Assembly (NCBI RefSeq): GCF_019649055.1
Contig: NW_026570255.1
Coordinates: 744,001-808,000 of the forward strand
Direction of reading: 5' to 3'
Length of the DNA: 64,000 nucleotides
Source of the DNA: Paramacrobiotus metropolitanus
Taxonomy: Eukaryota > Tardigrada > Eutardigrada > Parachela > Macrobiotidae
Under the pieces are notes generated by a model. It was not told the DNA's origin, made no database searches, and saw nothing but the letters and a program-made list of their open reading frames with translations. This document shows positions 23,658 through 35,331 of this stretch, one piece after another; the stretch's first letter is position 1; each line of letters begins with the position of its first letter. The translations under genes and the position numbers were made by a program.

Positions 23658-25861
23658 TCAGTTAACTGAAGGTACGCCTTCCTTGTACTGTAAGCTCATT
23701 ACTTGTACCTCGAGAACTGTGGCCCGCTGAAAGGTCACCATGCGGCAGGCATAAAACTCCCCTCGGCAATGGCATTTTGCCGCCGCCATCACCGTTTCCA
23801 TAAGCTCGATTATGCCGGTACGCGACTTCTCTAGTGCATGAGTATCATCCCACATGCCATCCACTGTTCTGTAGATTGTCTGTAAGAGTTGCAGTAATGA
23901 AATAAACCGTATAGCGACTCAGGGGGATCAGAAGGAGGAATGTAACTGACCCTAATGTACAGTGTAACCGACCCTAATATGACCGGACAGTTTGTGCACG
24001 TCGCATATTTTGTGCAATTGCGCCACGCGTTAAGTCATAAAATTCATGTGTACCACGATACTCTCATCGTGACGGGCTCAAGTCACTGCGGTTGTTTTGC
24101 GCCTCAATAATCTTACCGTTTCAGTGGCAGCGATCCCGTTATCCCTGTGAAAGGGCAGACTGTATTCGTCATGGCGTGATCATCGTGGCGTCGCCGAAGG
24201 CAGTCGGCCAACAGTCGCTGGCACTGCTCCAGAATTCCTTCGTGCTAAAAACATTAAATGCGGATAACGGCAAACATAGTGGACGGTTTCATTATCAATG
24301 GGTTCAAAAATGCTCTCGGTGCGTACCCCATGATGTAACACCTGGCGGTTCTATAATAACCGGTCTTAGCTACGCGGCAGGTGAAATTCTAATTTTAATC
24401 TTTCTTATTCATAAAAAATTCCTACAACTGTGCACGGAATCTTTTTGAAAGCAATAGAAATTATAGTAATTAAACAATGGTTTTGTATGGAAAAAACGAT
24501 GCTGCTGATGCCTCTAAGGGACGCAAAGGATTCAAAGGAAGATCAGACATGTTTCCGCGGTAAAAAGAGCATCATAAGTTTTAGCCGCAGCAAGGGTAAA
24601 AAGCGAAAGACGTTCCCATGAATTTCTGCGTCAGAGACTGTCACTAGTGATACAACGGGGAAACGCTACATCAGTTTTGGGAACGATGGAAGGAGCAGAA
24701 AAGTTAAACGAAATTTTCATGTTGTAAAATTGTGTTGTTTTAAGCTGTTGCATAACCGTTGTACCACAGGTAATAAAGGGGTAAAAAGCTGTACTCATGC
24801 ACCGTGCAGTACATTAGTCAAGTTACAGTATTGTCACGCTGTGCGCTTAACGAATAGAACGGCGCTGTGCGAATACGAATAAAAATGCGATACACACGTA
24901 AGCTGAATTTCTAATTAATTAGGCTACTGTAGGTCTAGGTCGTTTACATACCTTTTTAGTTGCTCGATCGACCAGCACCATCATGGTGATCATCATACAA
25001 AGATGGACGAGATTCTCAGTGGCAAAGTAGACCCAAAAGTAGGGATCTGGTGATGTGTTTGAATCCAGCATTAGCTGGGCCACGGTGGCAGCCAAGAGTA
25101 GAAGGTGGATAGGCTGAGCAGTAGTAGCGGCAGGCCGACATATGTCTGCATTCGGCCAAAGACTATTCCATACTCTTCCAAGTCCGTTTCATACCGGCGC
25201 GCTACGGGGAGGAACTCCGAGGCGGTCATACGGAGCAGGATGGGGGACAGGCCGTGCAAACTGTCCAGTATTCCATTGGCGGCTTGATTACAGTAGCAAA
25301 GATGGTCGCCATGATGGCAAAGACGGTACAGACAATTAGTAGGCTGATGACCAGCATTACAGCCATGCACGCTTCTAGCAGCACAGTGGGTATGCTGAAA
25401 GCGGCATAGCGTACGACCGCCTTGTTGGGGATACTGTCGATAATGGGCTTGATGGCCAGTCCGCACTGCCCGGCCAGCAGAACGGCGGTAGGGATCAGTG
25501 CCGCGGCCAGCGTCCGCCTGAGACGGTGGCTTGCGATGTTAACGGGGCGGTCATGGTCGTCGCTACAGACATGGCGGCGTAACGTCCAATAGATCGTCCG
25601 TTGCTGGCGGTGGAAGATCACTAACTCGCCCAGAACGAGGAGCGCGATGGTTGAGGTTATTTGGGAGAAGGTGTCCGTTATGAAAAACAAAACAGGATTA
25701 TATTTATATTGGGCACAGGAACGGGAATAATCGACCGTATTGTTCAAGAACAGATCGGCCCAATCGACGCCGACAATAAATATCTGCACACTGAGTAAAA
25801 GGGCACCGGGAATTGCGCGGCGTACAACAGAGAGAACGGTTGTCAACATAATTGGGAACAT
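23658..25861 (-). pseudogene. Gustatory-receptor-like seven-helix receptor, with two frame slips
   Basis: Three exons join in phase: 25861-24952, 24244-24117, 23868-23658; about 415 residues in total, normal for invertebrate gustatory-type receptors. Exon 1 encodes about six hydrophobic helices; exon 2 a basic cytoplasmic loop (CQRLLADCLRRRHDDH); exon 3 ends with GEFYACRMVTFQRATVLEVQ, placed and shaped like the family's last helix (F-x-A-x-x-x-F-x-x-x-R), although the usual TYhhhhhQF signature is not clear. Splice sites are GTATGT/TTTTTAG and GTAAGA/ATCTACAG. Inside exon 1 the coding frame changes near 25285 and again near 25100, with no room for an intron. Either this is a young pseudogene or the assembly has two single-base errors there. 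Membership of the family is my inference from topology and the C-terminal motif. Confidence 0.6.
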
Positions 25862-26266
25862 GCGATAGTGTTACACTGCGCTTATTTATCAGTTGGTAAT
25901 GTAAGACTTTACACGTGGTGGATACTGTGTGATTGCTAACTGCACGATAACGTTTATCCGTGCAGGGAAATGGGAGAATAAAGATGGATCGATAATTACT
26001 CTGTGTAACTAGCCTATCTACAGTGTACCGTGTACACTAAGACAGCGCGGCGACAACGGTGTTTTTGTAGCTTTACTCACACAACAAATAACAAGAAAGG
26101 TTCGATTATGTTAAACTCACATCCAAAGCAAAACTTGAGAAAAACACTACTGACTTCACAACTGAGAAAAGCATTAGACTTATAAGAGAAAATCCACGAT
26201 TCTACAAACAGGATAAAATGGAAAGTCATAAAATGCCAACACTTGCACAAACACACCCAGTTTCCA
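25862..26266. other. Intergenic
   Basis: Promoter side of the receptor gene. An open frame of 69 codons at 26077-26286 (minus) is Phe/Cys-rich with no recognised motif. Confidence 0.4.
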
Positions 26267-27004
26267 TTAAGACGGTAGTAACTCATATATAGAGTACATA
26301 TACAACATGCACACTAAGTGACGGTTAATGACACAGTTCTCACATCGGCACTTAGGCCTAATTAGATAAGGGAATATGCACTTAATGCTGCCGCTCCTTC
26401 CATTGTCCCGAGCACGAAGCAGCGTTGCCTCGCTGAATTTCCAGCGATGGTTGTTGTCGGAGAAGCTCGTGAGAGCGAAGTTCCCCCGTATATGCTGTTG
26501 GAGACGCTTACCGATTTCTTTCACTAAACGGGTAGCTGACTTTCCCCATGGTCCAAATGTTTCATAAGCCAACGGTGCGAAGACGTATCTGCCCTCCAGG
26601 TACGATTTCAGCCGCGCTTCTATGTCCTCAGCCTCAGCAGCTGATCCCGCGGTGACTGACGTAGATTTCCGATTAGACAAAGCAACGGTATCCGCACAGG
26701 TCACGTCCCATGACAAACACATACCGCGCTGCCACGCAAACATTGTACAGCCTTCTGGACAACAATCTAACGTGTGGGATGTGCTTCGTGGCTCCAGTTT
26801 TGCGGGGATGCCGGCAGCTACTAAAGATCTGCACAGAACACTGTTCAGGCCGTTCACTGTCAGATTATTAAGTTTCAAAAAGTGTGGATACTGGCTAATT
26901 CGGCAATGAATGTTCTTACATGCCAAGGATCCTTTATATTCCTTTATACTAAAAGAATAAGAAGTGTTCAAAATTGAACTGCGGGGAGTCAGTCCCAGCC
27001 ACAC
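26267..27004 (-). pseudogene. Relic of a LINE endonuclease domain
   Basis: The 245-codon minus-strand frame matches the C-terminal part of the LINE at 36524-39351 by eye: a segment AGIPAKLEPR, then CPEG in place of RPDG, then LSWDVTCADTVA in place of LVWDVTVADTFA, then SAAEAED and AYETFGPWGKSA in place of AAAEAAE and ALETMGSCGPLT. This is the restriction-enzyme-like endonuclease that early-branching LINEs carry after the reverse transcriptase. No reverse transcriptase remains upstream (27005 onward), so this is a 5'-truncated copy, the usual fate of LINE insertions. The first catalytic motif has changed (RPDG to CPEG), which fits a dead or diverged copy. Confidence 0.7.
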
Positions 27005-28340
27005 ACAAGACCAAACTTCGATATCTTGGTATCATTCGATAGCTCTTATCGTGTAGTAGAGCCATCAAAAGTCAGATCTGAGAAAAACAGTTCCAGTTTC
27101 ATAAAAAAGTGAAAAAACGTAACATGCCGAGTCTACGGGAGAAGCGAAGAATCCACCATTGCAGAACCGACCACCTCACCATTGTCTCAAATAAACAGCC
27201 AAAAACCAAGCCCGTGGCTGCCAAGCAGCCACGGGCTTCCAGAACGTTTCACTGGAACGAAACTTGAATGTTTATAAATTATAAAGTAGCCTTGCGTTTC
27301 TAATTTCTCATCGAAACTCAGACTCCGAAAGAAAGGAGAGTTTGATGAAAAAAGCAACGAAGAGTCGAAGCGTATCGCGCAGTTTCAACCCTGATCATTA
27401 AGACAACTGACCTCCGCAGAAGTCTGACCAGTTTTAAAGTAGCAGCGCGCGCAAGGGCAGCAGCTGGTGACTGGTGAGCAATGGAAGTGCGCATTTTTTG
27501 GCAGAGTCTGCCGGCTCGAAAGCAGTAAGAAAGGAATTTCTTAAACTTCTGTTTTGTAAAATTTGTGACAACCAGCAGAAGGCGAAGCAGCCAGGGAGAA
27601 AAAGTTTAAAAAAACATTAAAAACCAGCAGCAAAAAATTATCTACAGAACGATATGAAGCCGATTTAAACCGCGCAATTTGCACGGGGTCTGTCATTCGA
27701 TACACATCTTACATATCAAAGTCAGCAGCAGAGCCAGCAAAAGTCTGATTTGAGAATGGTAGGCAACGGTGGCTCCAGATGTCACGGATCATTAGGTTTT
27801 TCCTTTGCGTCATAAATTTTCAGAAAATCTGATTTTTTTCCAACGTGTGGAATACATAAGAACCGAAGACAAAGCCGCAGGCGACGCCGAGCTGCGGCGC
27901 GAGCGGAGCATCAAGTGAAACATTAATCGTGGCAATTTTTTTGCACGGGATTGCATTCCGCTTTCCCACCACATCCCATACTGATACTTTCGGATTTAAA
28001 GGGCACGGGTGGAAAAATTATTTTTACGGGTGAGATATGCAGAAACCAGAAACGTCAAATGAGCAGCATGTGCTCCATAGTTCTGAGTCATAGTGCTGTT
28101 TCCGGTATCCGACCTTGGGAATATACGATTGCTCAAGTTTGTGGCGTGGCCACGAAAAATTTTTCGCGCATACAATACAACGCATGATACGAAAAGTTAA
28201 CCGTGATCTTTTTCGCCAAAAAATAAATAATAATCATGATATCCTTCTGATTTTAAATCGTTCCTATTCCGTAGCCTATATGTTGCGCGCAATTTGCGCG
28301 GGGTCTACTAGTTCAGATAAATTCTTACAACATAACGGTT
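27005..28340. other. Non-coding, repeat-like stretch
   Basis: No gene supported. Two copies of a motif GCGCAATTTGCxCGGGGTCT occur at about 27674-27693 and 28287-28306, and related phrases (AAAGTCAGATCTGAGAA near 27070, AAAGTCTGATTTGAGAA near 27740) recur, suggesting an old dispersed repeat. Confidence 0.4.
27208..27238. repeat. Perfect 14-bp hairpin with 3-base loop
   Basis: AAGCCCGTGGCTGC, then CAA, then its exact reverse complement. It does not match the histone mRNA stem-loop and no gene lies just upstream, so its role is unknown. Confidence 0.8.
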
Positions 28341-28342
28341 AA

Positions 28343-28396
28343 ATTTTCAAATATTTGGCATTGGTTATGTCATAACCAATGAAAAATATTTGAAAA
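28343..28396. repeat. Imperfect inverted repeat, about 24 bp per arm
   Basis: The left arm includes CAAATATTTGGCATTGGTTATG and the right arm mirrors it (CATAACCAATGAAAAATATTTG), with a 1-3-base turn and two mismatches. Candidate structured RNA or tiny transposon remnant; it lies about 90 bases from a tRNA-like sequence. Confidence 0.7.
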
Positions 28397-28484
28397 ATCT
28401 ATAATCTGGAAGCGGTGGCATTGGCTATCGCAAGCCTGAATCAGCAGGGCGCAATCCGAGGGAAACCGAGAAACGGCTGAAAAA

Positions 28485-28554
28485 GTCGCCGATGGGGGAA
28501 TCGAACCCCGGCTACAACGTTAGACCGCGTAGGCAGTACCACGCACCACGGCGC
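28485..28554 (-). repeat. tRNA-like sequence (tRNA pseudogene or SINE head)
   Basis: On the minus strand there is a perfect polymerase III B box, GGTTCGATTCC, at the T-arm position, with a 4-5-bp T stem (CGGGG/CCCCC). Upstream are a D-arm-like TGGTGCGTGGTACT and an acceptor stem of which five of seven pairs form. The anticodon arm does not fold properly, so a working tRNA is unlikely. A tRNA-derived SINE head or a decayed tRNA gene would explain it. Confidence 0.55.
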
Positions 28555-30296
28555 AATACGTTAAAATCCTTTGAAAGACTTTATCGCTTTACGTGAGCCG
28601 CTTCTCTCCTCACACGTGCTTCACAATTCCACATGGGTGCTCGAATCCATCCGCAGCCCCACAAAATCAAAACTGCGGAAACAGCCTGGTTGTACTGCAA
28701 TCAGCGTAGTGCAACAGCATGTAGACTATGTACAGACACTGTAGTTATTTATTGTCGGTATGGCCACGCCCTGTTGATCTTTGCAGATAAAAATATTTCT
28801 TTCAGTAAACTATGGTAATATTCTACCTTCCATCGAAATCGTCAATGGGTGGATTGCTGCACAAGTTAGTGCACGCCCCATGGTTGACTAATCACCTTTG
28901 AAAAACTAATTGAAAAATTCCAACCGAAAAAGCAGATGTGAAACTGATTAGTGCCGGGAATTCTTGGAAAAGCATGCACAAACGCTGGTGAAACTGAAAC
29001 ACCGTCCTTCAAGAATTTGACGTACAGAGTGCGTACATTAGATTGCGCGATTAACGCGCAGACGAATAATGCGGTCGCAGCCATGCTTTGAGCTGTCAGA
29101 CCAAACGTACAACCACCGACCAAGATGTGTCTAGTCGAATCAACATAGAAAACATGACGTCAGAGCGTGTAAGCAGGTAAACGTTGTGAATGGTAAATTC
29201 TGCAACGGTTTACCCAGCTTAGTGAGTTTGCGCGTTCGTCTAACCGTTGCGCTTCGATGTCGAAACATAGCCATTACCTAAATGAGTAAATCACGGGCTT
29301 GAACAGATCTATAAAAAGTTCTGTGTGCTTGGAACGGAAATACATCAACCCAAACACGAAACGATCAACCTCAGAATCAAATTCTGGACACCGATACCAC
29401 ATTTGCTAATTTCATGCTTTAGAAAATGGCTGTTGGCCTGTGCACTTCGACGTTCAGTTTCTTTTTGTTGGCGCGCTCGTCTGGTGTTGTGTTGAGATTT
29501 TTTTCGGTGATTCCCTGCCGATTGTTACGCGGCTCGCCCGCTACCCGACGCGCATAGATTCCACAAACAATTGACCTTAACACCATTAAACAAGACAAAC
29601 GAAACTGTCGACAAATGCAACTGTCACGTTGTGTGCATGGGGTAGGTAGCAGCCGCCCTGGGCGGCGTCTGGTGTAGACTGTAGAGTGCTTCCATTGTCT
29701 GTGGCAATGATTGGTTTATTGCTTCCCTTTCCTCCTGTTTCGGTATTTCTTCCCTGTTTGGCTATACACTCTTCTTTTGTGGGAGAACTGCGTTCTCTCA
29801 TAACCCGATTTATCCGTATTTTCGAGAGGGTGTCAGACCTCCCTCGTGACAATACGTAGGCATAACTGTTTGCAGCGCTGTCCGCTGTGACACAACTTTG
29901 CCTGGCAACGATACGTCGCTGTGAATGACAGCACTGATAAAAACTAACCATTACTACCACTACGAGTATGGAGCAGTATCTCCAGACAATACTATAAAAG
30001 GTTAAAAAGTATCCAGTGCCTGAGCGGAATTTTTATTTAAAAAATTTCCTGACATATCTGCCCGATTCGTTGCGCTTCCAGCCGACGGTGCACCGTCGAA
30101 TGGTCAGAATGGCTTTTTAATTAGTCTGCTAATATTGTGAACCACTATCGGGTCAAACTGGAGTGGATGTAGTAGAAACTACCAGCGTTGCGGTGTTGCT
30201 CGTTCCACCATTACATTGCTCCTCCAAATCGTGAACCACGATAATATATCTGGTTCTGCCAGGGGGAGATTCTTGCTGATGGAGCGATGCCAGAGG
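28555..30296. other. Intergenic, nothing recognised
   Basis: Upstream of the second Ly6 gene. A 124-codon frame on the minus strand (29586-29960) is Ser/Thr/Arg-rich without any motif and is probably chance. Confidence 0.4.
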
Positions 30297-32517
30297 ATGT
30301 TAGTCACATGTTTCGTGGCGCTGTTACGGATATTAGCCAGTAGGAAGAGCACATGATGTTTAGTCAGTATGCGGATTTATTGAGATTGATGATGTTTTAT
30401 AGGCACGGCACAGAATAGCGCTTTCAACTGCTACTCCTGCACCTCCGAATACACGAGCTCCACGGCCTCCTTGGTTTTTGATGCCAATACCTGCCCGAGT
30501 CCCAACACGGAGGCCTGCAGTTCGGGGGCGTGTTTAGCCGCCATGTGGACGGATCCCAAGGTCCAAGGTATGCGCTGTATGCGCAGCAGTATCTACATTC
30601 ACGAAAAGTAAAGTGACATTTCTTTACGATCAGAAAATTGTTTCCCTAACTTGCTTTCTTCTTGTCCATTTTCCTACACTTCGACGGTTTTCGCATTGCG
30701 TACGCTTTGATAATATGGATATACTGGAACACGATATTTTCCGCATTGTTGCAAATTGGAAACCTTGATAAATTTTAATTATGTAATTTCGTGTACAAGC
30801 TTGTGTAAGAGCAATAATTAATCAGGTATCACGTAATCTGGTTTGGATAGGTCGTTGTATATGGTGTCCGATACGCTATTCTAAAACATAAAAATGTCCG
30901 GAATGCGAAAAAACCGAAATACTAAAACTTACGCTATCATTTCAATGTTCTTCCGAATGTTAAAATTAATGATTTGCCCGTTTTTTTTTCCAAAAAATAA
31001 AAAACGAGCCTTATATTATTGATTTGTAAAATTTCTTATTGATAATCTCGTAAACAGAAATTTATAAACACTTACATTCACTTTGCAGAATAGCGCTACA
31101 GTAATAAACATCCAAATTTTTGTTAGAATTTGTATTAAAATTCTACTTTATTTTTAGTTCCAAAAGTTTGGAAATCGGATTTAAATTCGTTGAAATGTTA
31201 AACGCAGTCAACGTGGGCGAATTTGATTATCGCATAATGGTGTTTTGGTTGGGTGCAGTGAACAAGGTGACGCGGGCCTGCGCAGATCCCAACAAATGGA
31301 CCTACGACGCGGCCCAGCACAAGCAGCTGATCAGCGACAAAAAAGTGCCAGCCGGCATGACCTACTGCCTAACGGATGCCGATCCCAAGCAGAAAGTATC
31401 GAGCAGCATACAGCGCATCTGCTTCTGCACCACCAATACCCTCTGCAACAAACTCAACTGGGCTGACCTGCTGAAATCCACCAATTACACCCTGTCCGGC
31501 ATGGCCTCCACGGCCAGTAAGTGCGATGCGCTATAACTGTGACGCTGGCCCGTTTACGGGAAGTGACCTGGTACATTACGACAGATTCGTGTATTATGCA
31601 CGGGAACTTTTGTTTCCGCGCAGTTCCAGACATTTCCTTTGCGGTGTTGTGACATTGTACTGCCGAAAATAATTTTTACGTGGACGTGAAAACGGTTTGC
31701 CCGCGCAACATTCGGTTGTGAATTCCGGTATTTTTTTCCAGTTTCAAAAAAAATTTTTGAATTTTTTTAAATTCATTTTAATATTGGGAAAGCACGATTA
31801 AAACCTGGTTTCGTGTCAAAACTATTTTTATGCTAATGTGCCTTTTTGTGGAAAATTTGGAGGAGATCGGTTCATAATATGAGACTTTTGGTACACCTTC
31901 TTGTTTTTTTTTACAAATTTTCGGAGTCATATATCACCCATAACTTCCCAATCGGATGTTGCGCGCACAAACGGTTTGCACGCCAGCGTACACAAATCAT
32001 TTGGCTACAAAATGCAATAACACGAGGCAAAATAGTTGTTGGAGTGCGCGAAAGCGAAAGTGTTCGTTTATGTACTGTACACGAATTTGGAACCATGTAT
32101 CGGGTCACTTCGCCTAAGCTTCAGATTGTGGCTGACCAATGGGCTACTCTAGCGAATAACTGGCTTGTCGTGTGCGTCCTCTGTCTCTAAATGCTAATGC
32201 TAATCGCAGCTTGATTATACAGTGAATGCGCAATCCAGTTCAGTCTATCCGGTGTGGAACTTAGGTATTGGTTTGCCGTAGCTTGCCTATACTGCTAATA
32301 TTTTTGCTGTATTCCTTTGTACTCTTTTTTACTTTATTCTCACTGCATTTTTAAAATGGAGATATTATAATCATAATATCGTGCTAAACGCCAGCCTGAC
32401 GAATGACGAATTTAATGATGTTCTATTTATCATGGAAATTCTAAGGGTATGTCTTCTGTTGCAGGTGTACTATTAACAAGCGCTTTGGTTGTGCTGTCCT
32501 TCCTTTTCCGTGATTGA
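30297..32517 (+). CDS. Ly6/uPAR-type GPI-anchored protein, copy 2
   Basis: Four phase-1 exons: 30297-30339, 30403-30567, 31259-31516, 32465-32517, total 172 residues. Exon 1 encodes a signal peptide (MLVTCFVALLRILA). Exons 2-3 encode the three-finger domain, starting FNCYSC, with further cysteines at TC, AC and AC, then RACADPNKW, TYC and the end signature CFCTTNTLCNKLNW. Exon 4 gives a short hydrophobic tail (VLLTSALVVLSFLFRD), a typical GPI-attachment signal. It is a clear paralogue of the gene at 17844-20190: the exon borders, the phases and phrases such as CFCTT-CNK-NW are shared, and the DPK motif sits at the same exon 2 end. Introns are 63, 691 and 948 bases; donors GTAGGA, GTATGC and GTAAGT; acceptors TTATAG, GGTGCAG and GTTGCAG. 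Role on the cell surface unknown. Confidence 0.85.
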
Positions 32518-33199
32518 CGCCGCTGACCGTAATGAGAACCTAGTGTTGATGTGGGCGTGGCTGAACGAAGGGGTCTGCTTAGATTTTGGAGAAGTCTTGT
32601 ACGCTGGTGTTGTGCAGCGGTGTACTGCAGTTCAGCAGCAGTACGATTAATTACTGCATTTTCCTGATAAACACAACGGAAAACTGTGCTAACGTTGAAC
32701 ATTGTTCAGTGTGTAACTGTGTGTTAAAGCTTGATATTATAGTGTTACCTGGTTATGTGGTCCCTGTTTTCTTGCAAAAGAGTTTTGCAGCTTACTGTAA
32801 TGGTGTGTTTCTCTCCCGAAACGAAACGTTAGCGCGGTTGGTTACTAAAAACTGCAGATAAAACACAATGGAGATAAATGGCATAGTTTTGCAATAGAGC
32901 TGGAAAATGTCTTTGCTGCCGTAAACGTCAGCAGCGAAACGACTTAAACAATACTCAAGAGTTTAAAAAATTGGAATAAATTGTTAGCATGGCATCAACG
33001 TCTGTTTATCGTATCTGCGCTACAGATATGTAGTACCGCTAACATTGCGCGCAACGCCTGTAAAACAAACTGTTACCCACGGAGGCAGCAATCAGTGCAA
33101 TAATACAGAGAAAAATCGGAATTACACGGACCAGTTAATGAAAAAGTGAGAAAAAAGCCAGTGGTCATAGGATCAAAGAAAAAACGTGGTGGTCAAATA
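32518..33199. other. Intergenic between the Ly6 gene and the satellite block
   Basis: No gene supported; short A/T-rich frames only. Confidence 0.4.
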
Positions 33200-33750
33200 T
33201 TAGTTTCCGTCCAAGAGGGTGTTGCCGAGCGCGGAGCGCGAGGCATACCTTGTCTTTATATCTATATATCCATAGATTTATAAATCGCTACGTCTTTATT
33301 CCAAGACAATTAACTCTAAATTCCAGATACAACTTCGTAAGCGATTAATATTTTTAAAAAATAGTTCCAGACACGTAGGGTGGCCATAAGTGGTTTCGAA
33401 AATAGTTTGAACGGTCTAAAATTCAGCAAAAAATTCTAAAATTTAGTACTGTGACATTGTAGTATCTTTTAAAAAGTACTAGAAAGTTCAGCAATAGCTG
33501 CAAATTTGTGTTTTTTATTTGCGTTACCAGTACGATGTACTTAGCAACCCCAAAAGTCTATAATAATTATGAAGTATTGATGGTCATTACTCATCAGCAC
33601 AAGACTTCATAAATCGGTAAGGCATCATATCTGTATTTTAAAATTCACCTATATTTCTTTTACGCATACAGGAATGGTTTTGCCGATATGACAGCGCACC
33701 GGTAAATATTATAAATTATTACTGTGACATTGGAGAATGTAACAGTAATA

Positions 33751-34130
33751 ATTCTAAATGATTCTAAATGATTCTAAATAATTCTAAATAATTCTAAATA
33801 ATTCTAAATAATTCTAAATAATTCTAAATAATTCTAAATAATTCTAAATAATTCTAAATAATTCTAAATAATTCTAAATAATTCTAAATAATTCTAAATA
33901 ATTCTAAATAATTCTAAATAATTCTAAATAATTCTAAATAATTCTAAATAATTCTAAATAATTCTAAATAATTCTAAATAATTCTAAATAATTCTAAATA
34001 ATTCTAAATAATTCTAAATAATTCTAAATAATTCTAAATAATTCTAAATAATTCTAAATAATTCTAAATAATTCTAAATAATTCTAAATAATTCTAAATA
34101 ATTCTAAATAATTCTAAATAATTCTAAATA
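33751..34130. repeat. Tandem array of 38 decamers, ATTCTAAATA
   Basis: Thirty-eight consecutive 10-base units. The first two end in G (ATTCTAAATG); the other thirty-six are identical. It is flanked by A/T-rich sequence and followed within 30 bases by a copy of the R repeat. Confidence 0.97.
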
Positions 34131-34548
34131 ATTCATAATATTAATTCATAGTTCCGTACCTAGAACACAAATGGTCGCGCGGTAGCGCGACCGAAACTTG
34201 TATATATTCATACAATCTTACCGACCAAAGCGTATTTAGGCGCCGTTTTTATCTCCTGGTCAACGCGTGGTCAGTTTAAAACCAGCTCGGGCTTAAAAAA
34301 TTCCATATTTTCCATAGGTGTGCCAATAGATTTTTGTTTGTTTTTAATAACCAATGGTCAAAAGATGGTTTCACCAGGTCTAAAGTATAGGAAACGTAAA
34401 GAGCACTCAGAGCAGTATTCACTGCACAGCAACAAAAAGTACTTATGATTAACATCATAACTGTAATCACGGAGACTATAGCGGATGCATAAATACTTGC
34501 CCTTTAGGCAAAATATGTATATTACGTCATGCAAAAGTCCATAAGTAT

Positions 34549-34662
34549 TTCAGAGCGTCAAAACGTCAGAAATTCAAAACGTAAGAACATCATAACGTCA
34601 GAACGTTAGAGCGTCAGAACGTTAAAACGTATTATAGAACGTTAGAACATCAGAACTTCAGA
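34549..34662. repeat. AACGTCAG-type minisatellite, block A
   Basis: Imperfect 8-base tandem repeat with variants AACGTTAG, AACATCAG and AAATTCAG, directly following an R-repeat copy. Confidence 0.85.
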
Positions 34663-35118
34663 GTCCATACATTCAAATCTCACCTATCCAATACACACGT
34701 GCCGAGCGCGAAAGCGCGAGGCCTACCTTGTCTTTATCTTTGTATTCATACAAGCTTACCGACCAAAGCGTATTTATGCGCCGTTTTTATCTTCACGTTA
34801 ACGCGTGGTCAGTTGAAGTCCAGCTTAGTCTTGAAATTTTCCATATTTTCCATAGGTGTGCCAATAGATTTTTGTTTTTTTTAATAACCAGTGATCAAAA
34901 GATGGTTTCACCACGTCTAAAGTATAGAACGTAAAGAGCATTGGAGGAAGTATTCACTGCACATCAATAAAAAGTACTTAACATAATAACTGTAACCTCG
35001 GAGACTGTAGCGAATACATAAATACTTGCTTTTTAATGTAGATGATAATTAGTAAATTAAGTATTAAGGTTAATAATAAAAGTTAATTACAGCGCCCCTT
35101 ATGCCGCATATACAGTAT

Positions 35119-35329
35119 CTGTCAGAACGTCAGAACGTCAGAACATCAAAACGTCAGAAATTCAGAACGTCCTAACGTCAGAACATCAAAACGTCAGAAT
35201 ATCAGAAGGTCAGAACGTGAAAAATTAAGAACGTCAGAACGTCAGAACATCAAAACGTCAGAAATTCAGAACGTCCTAGCGTCAGAACATCAAAACGTCA
35301 GAAAAATCATAACTTCAGAACGTGAAAAT
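35119..35329. repeat. AACGTCAG-type minisatellite, block B (left half, split by a TIR element)
   Basis: Same 8-base unit as block A, with an internal higher-order repeat (a phrase including AGAACGTCCTAACGTCAG occurs twice in slightly changed form). Block C at 36241-36428 is probably its right half. Confidence 0.85.
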
Positions 35330-35331
35330 TA

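Noticed and set aside
24092-24448. 118-codon plus-strand frame
   Set aside because: It overlaps exon 2 of the minus-strand receptor gene and has no motif; it is a shadow.
27208-27238. Histone-type 3' stem-loop
   Set aside because: The stem, loop and flanking bases do not match the histone consensus and no histone gene is nearby.
28485-28554. Functional tRNA gene
   Set aside because: The B box is perfect but the acceptor stem has two mispairs and the anticodon arm does not fold, so I list it only as tRNA-like.
29586-29960. 124-codon minus-strand frame
   Set aside because: Composition is irregular, there is no motif, and no splice or promoter context supports a gene.
33751-34130. Regular repeat array that might suggest a CRISPR
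   Set aside because: The units are contiguous 10-mers without spacers, in an intron-rich animal sequence; it is a satellite.
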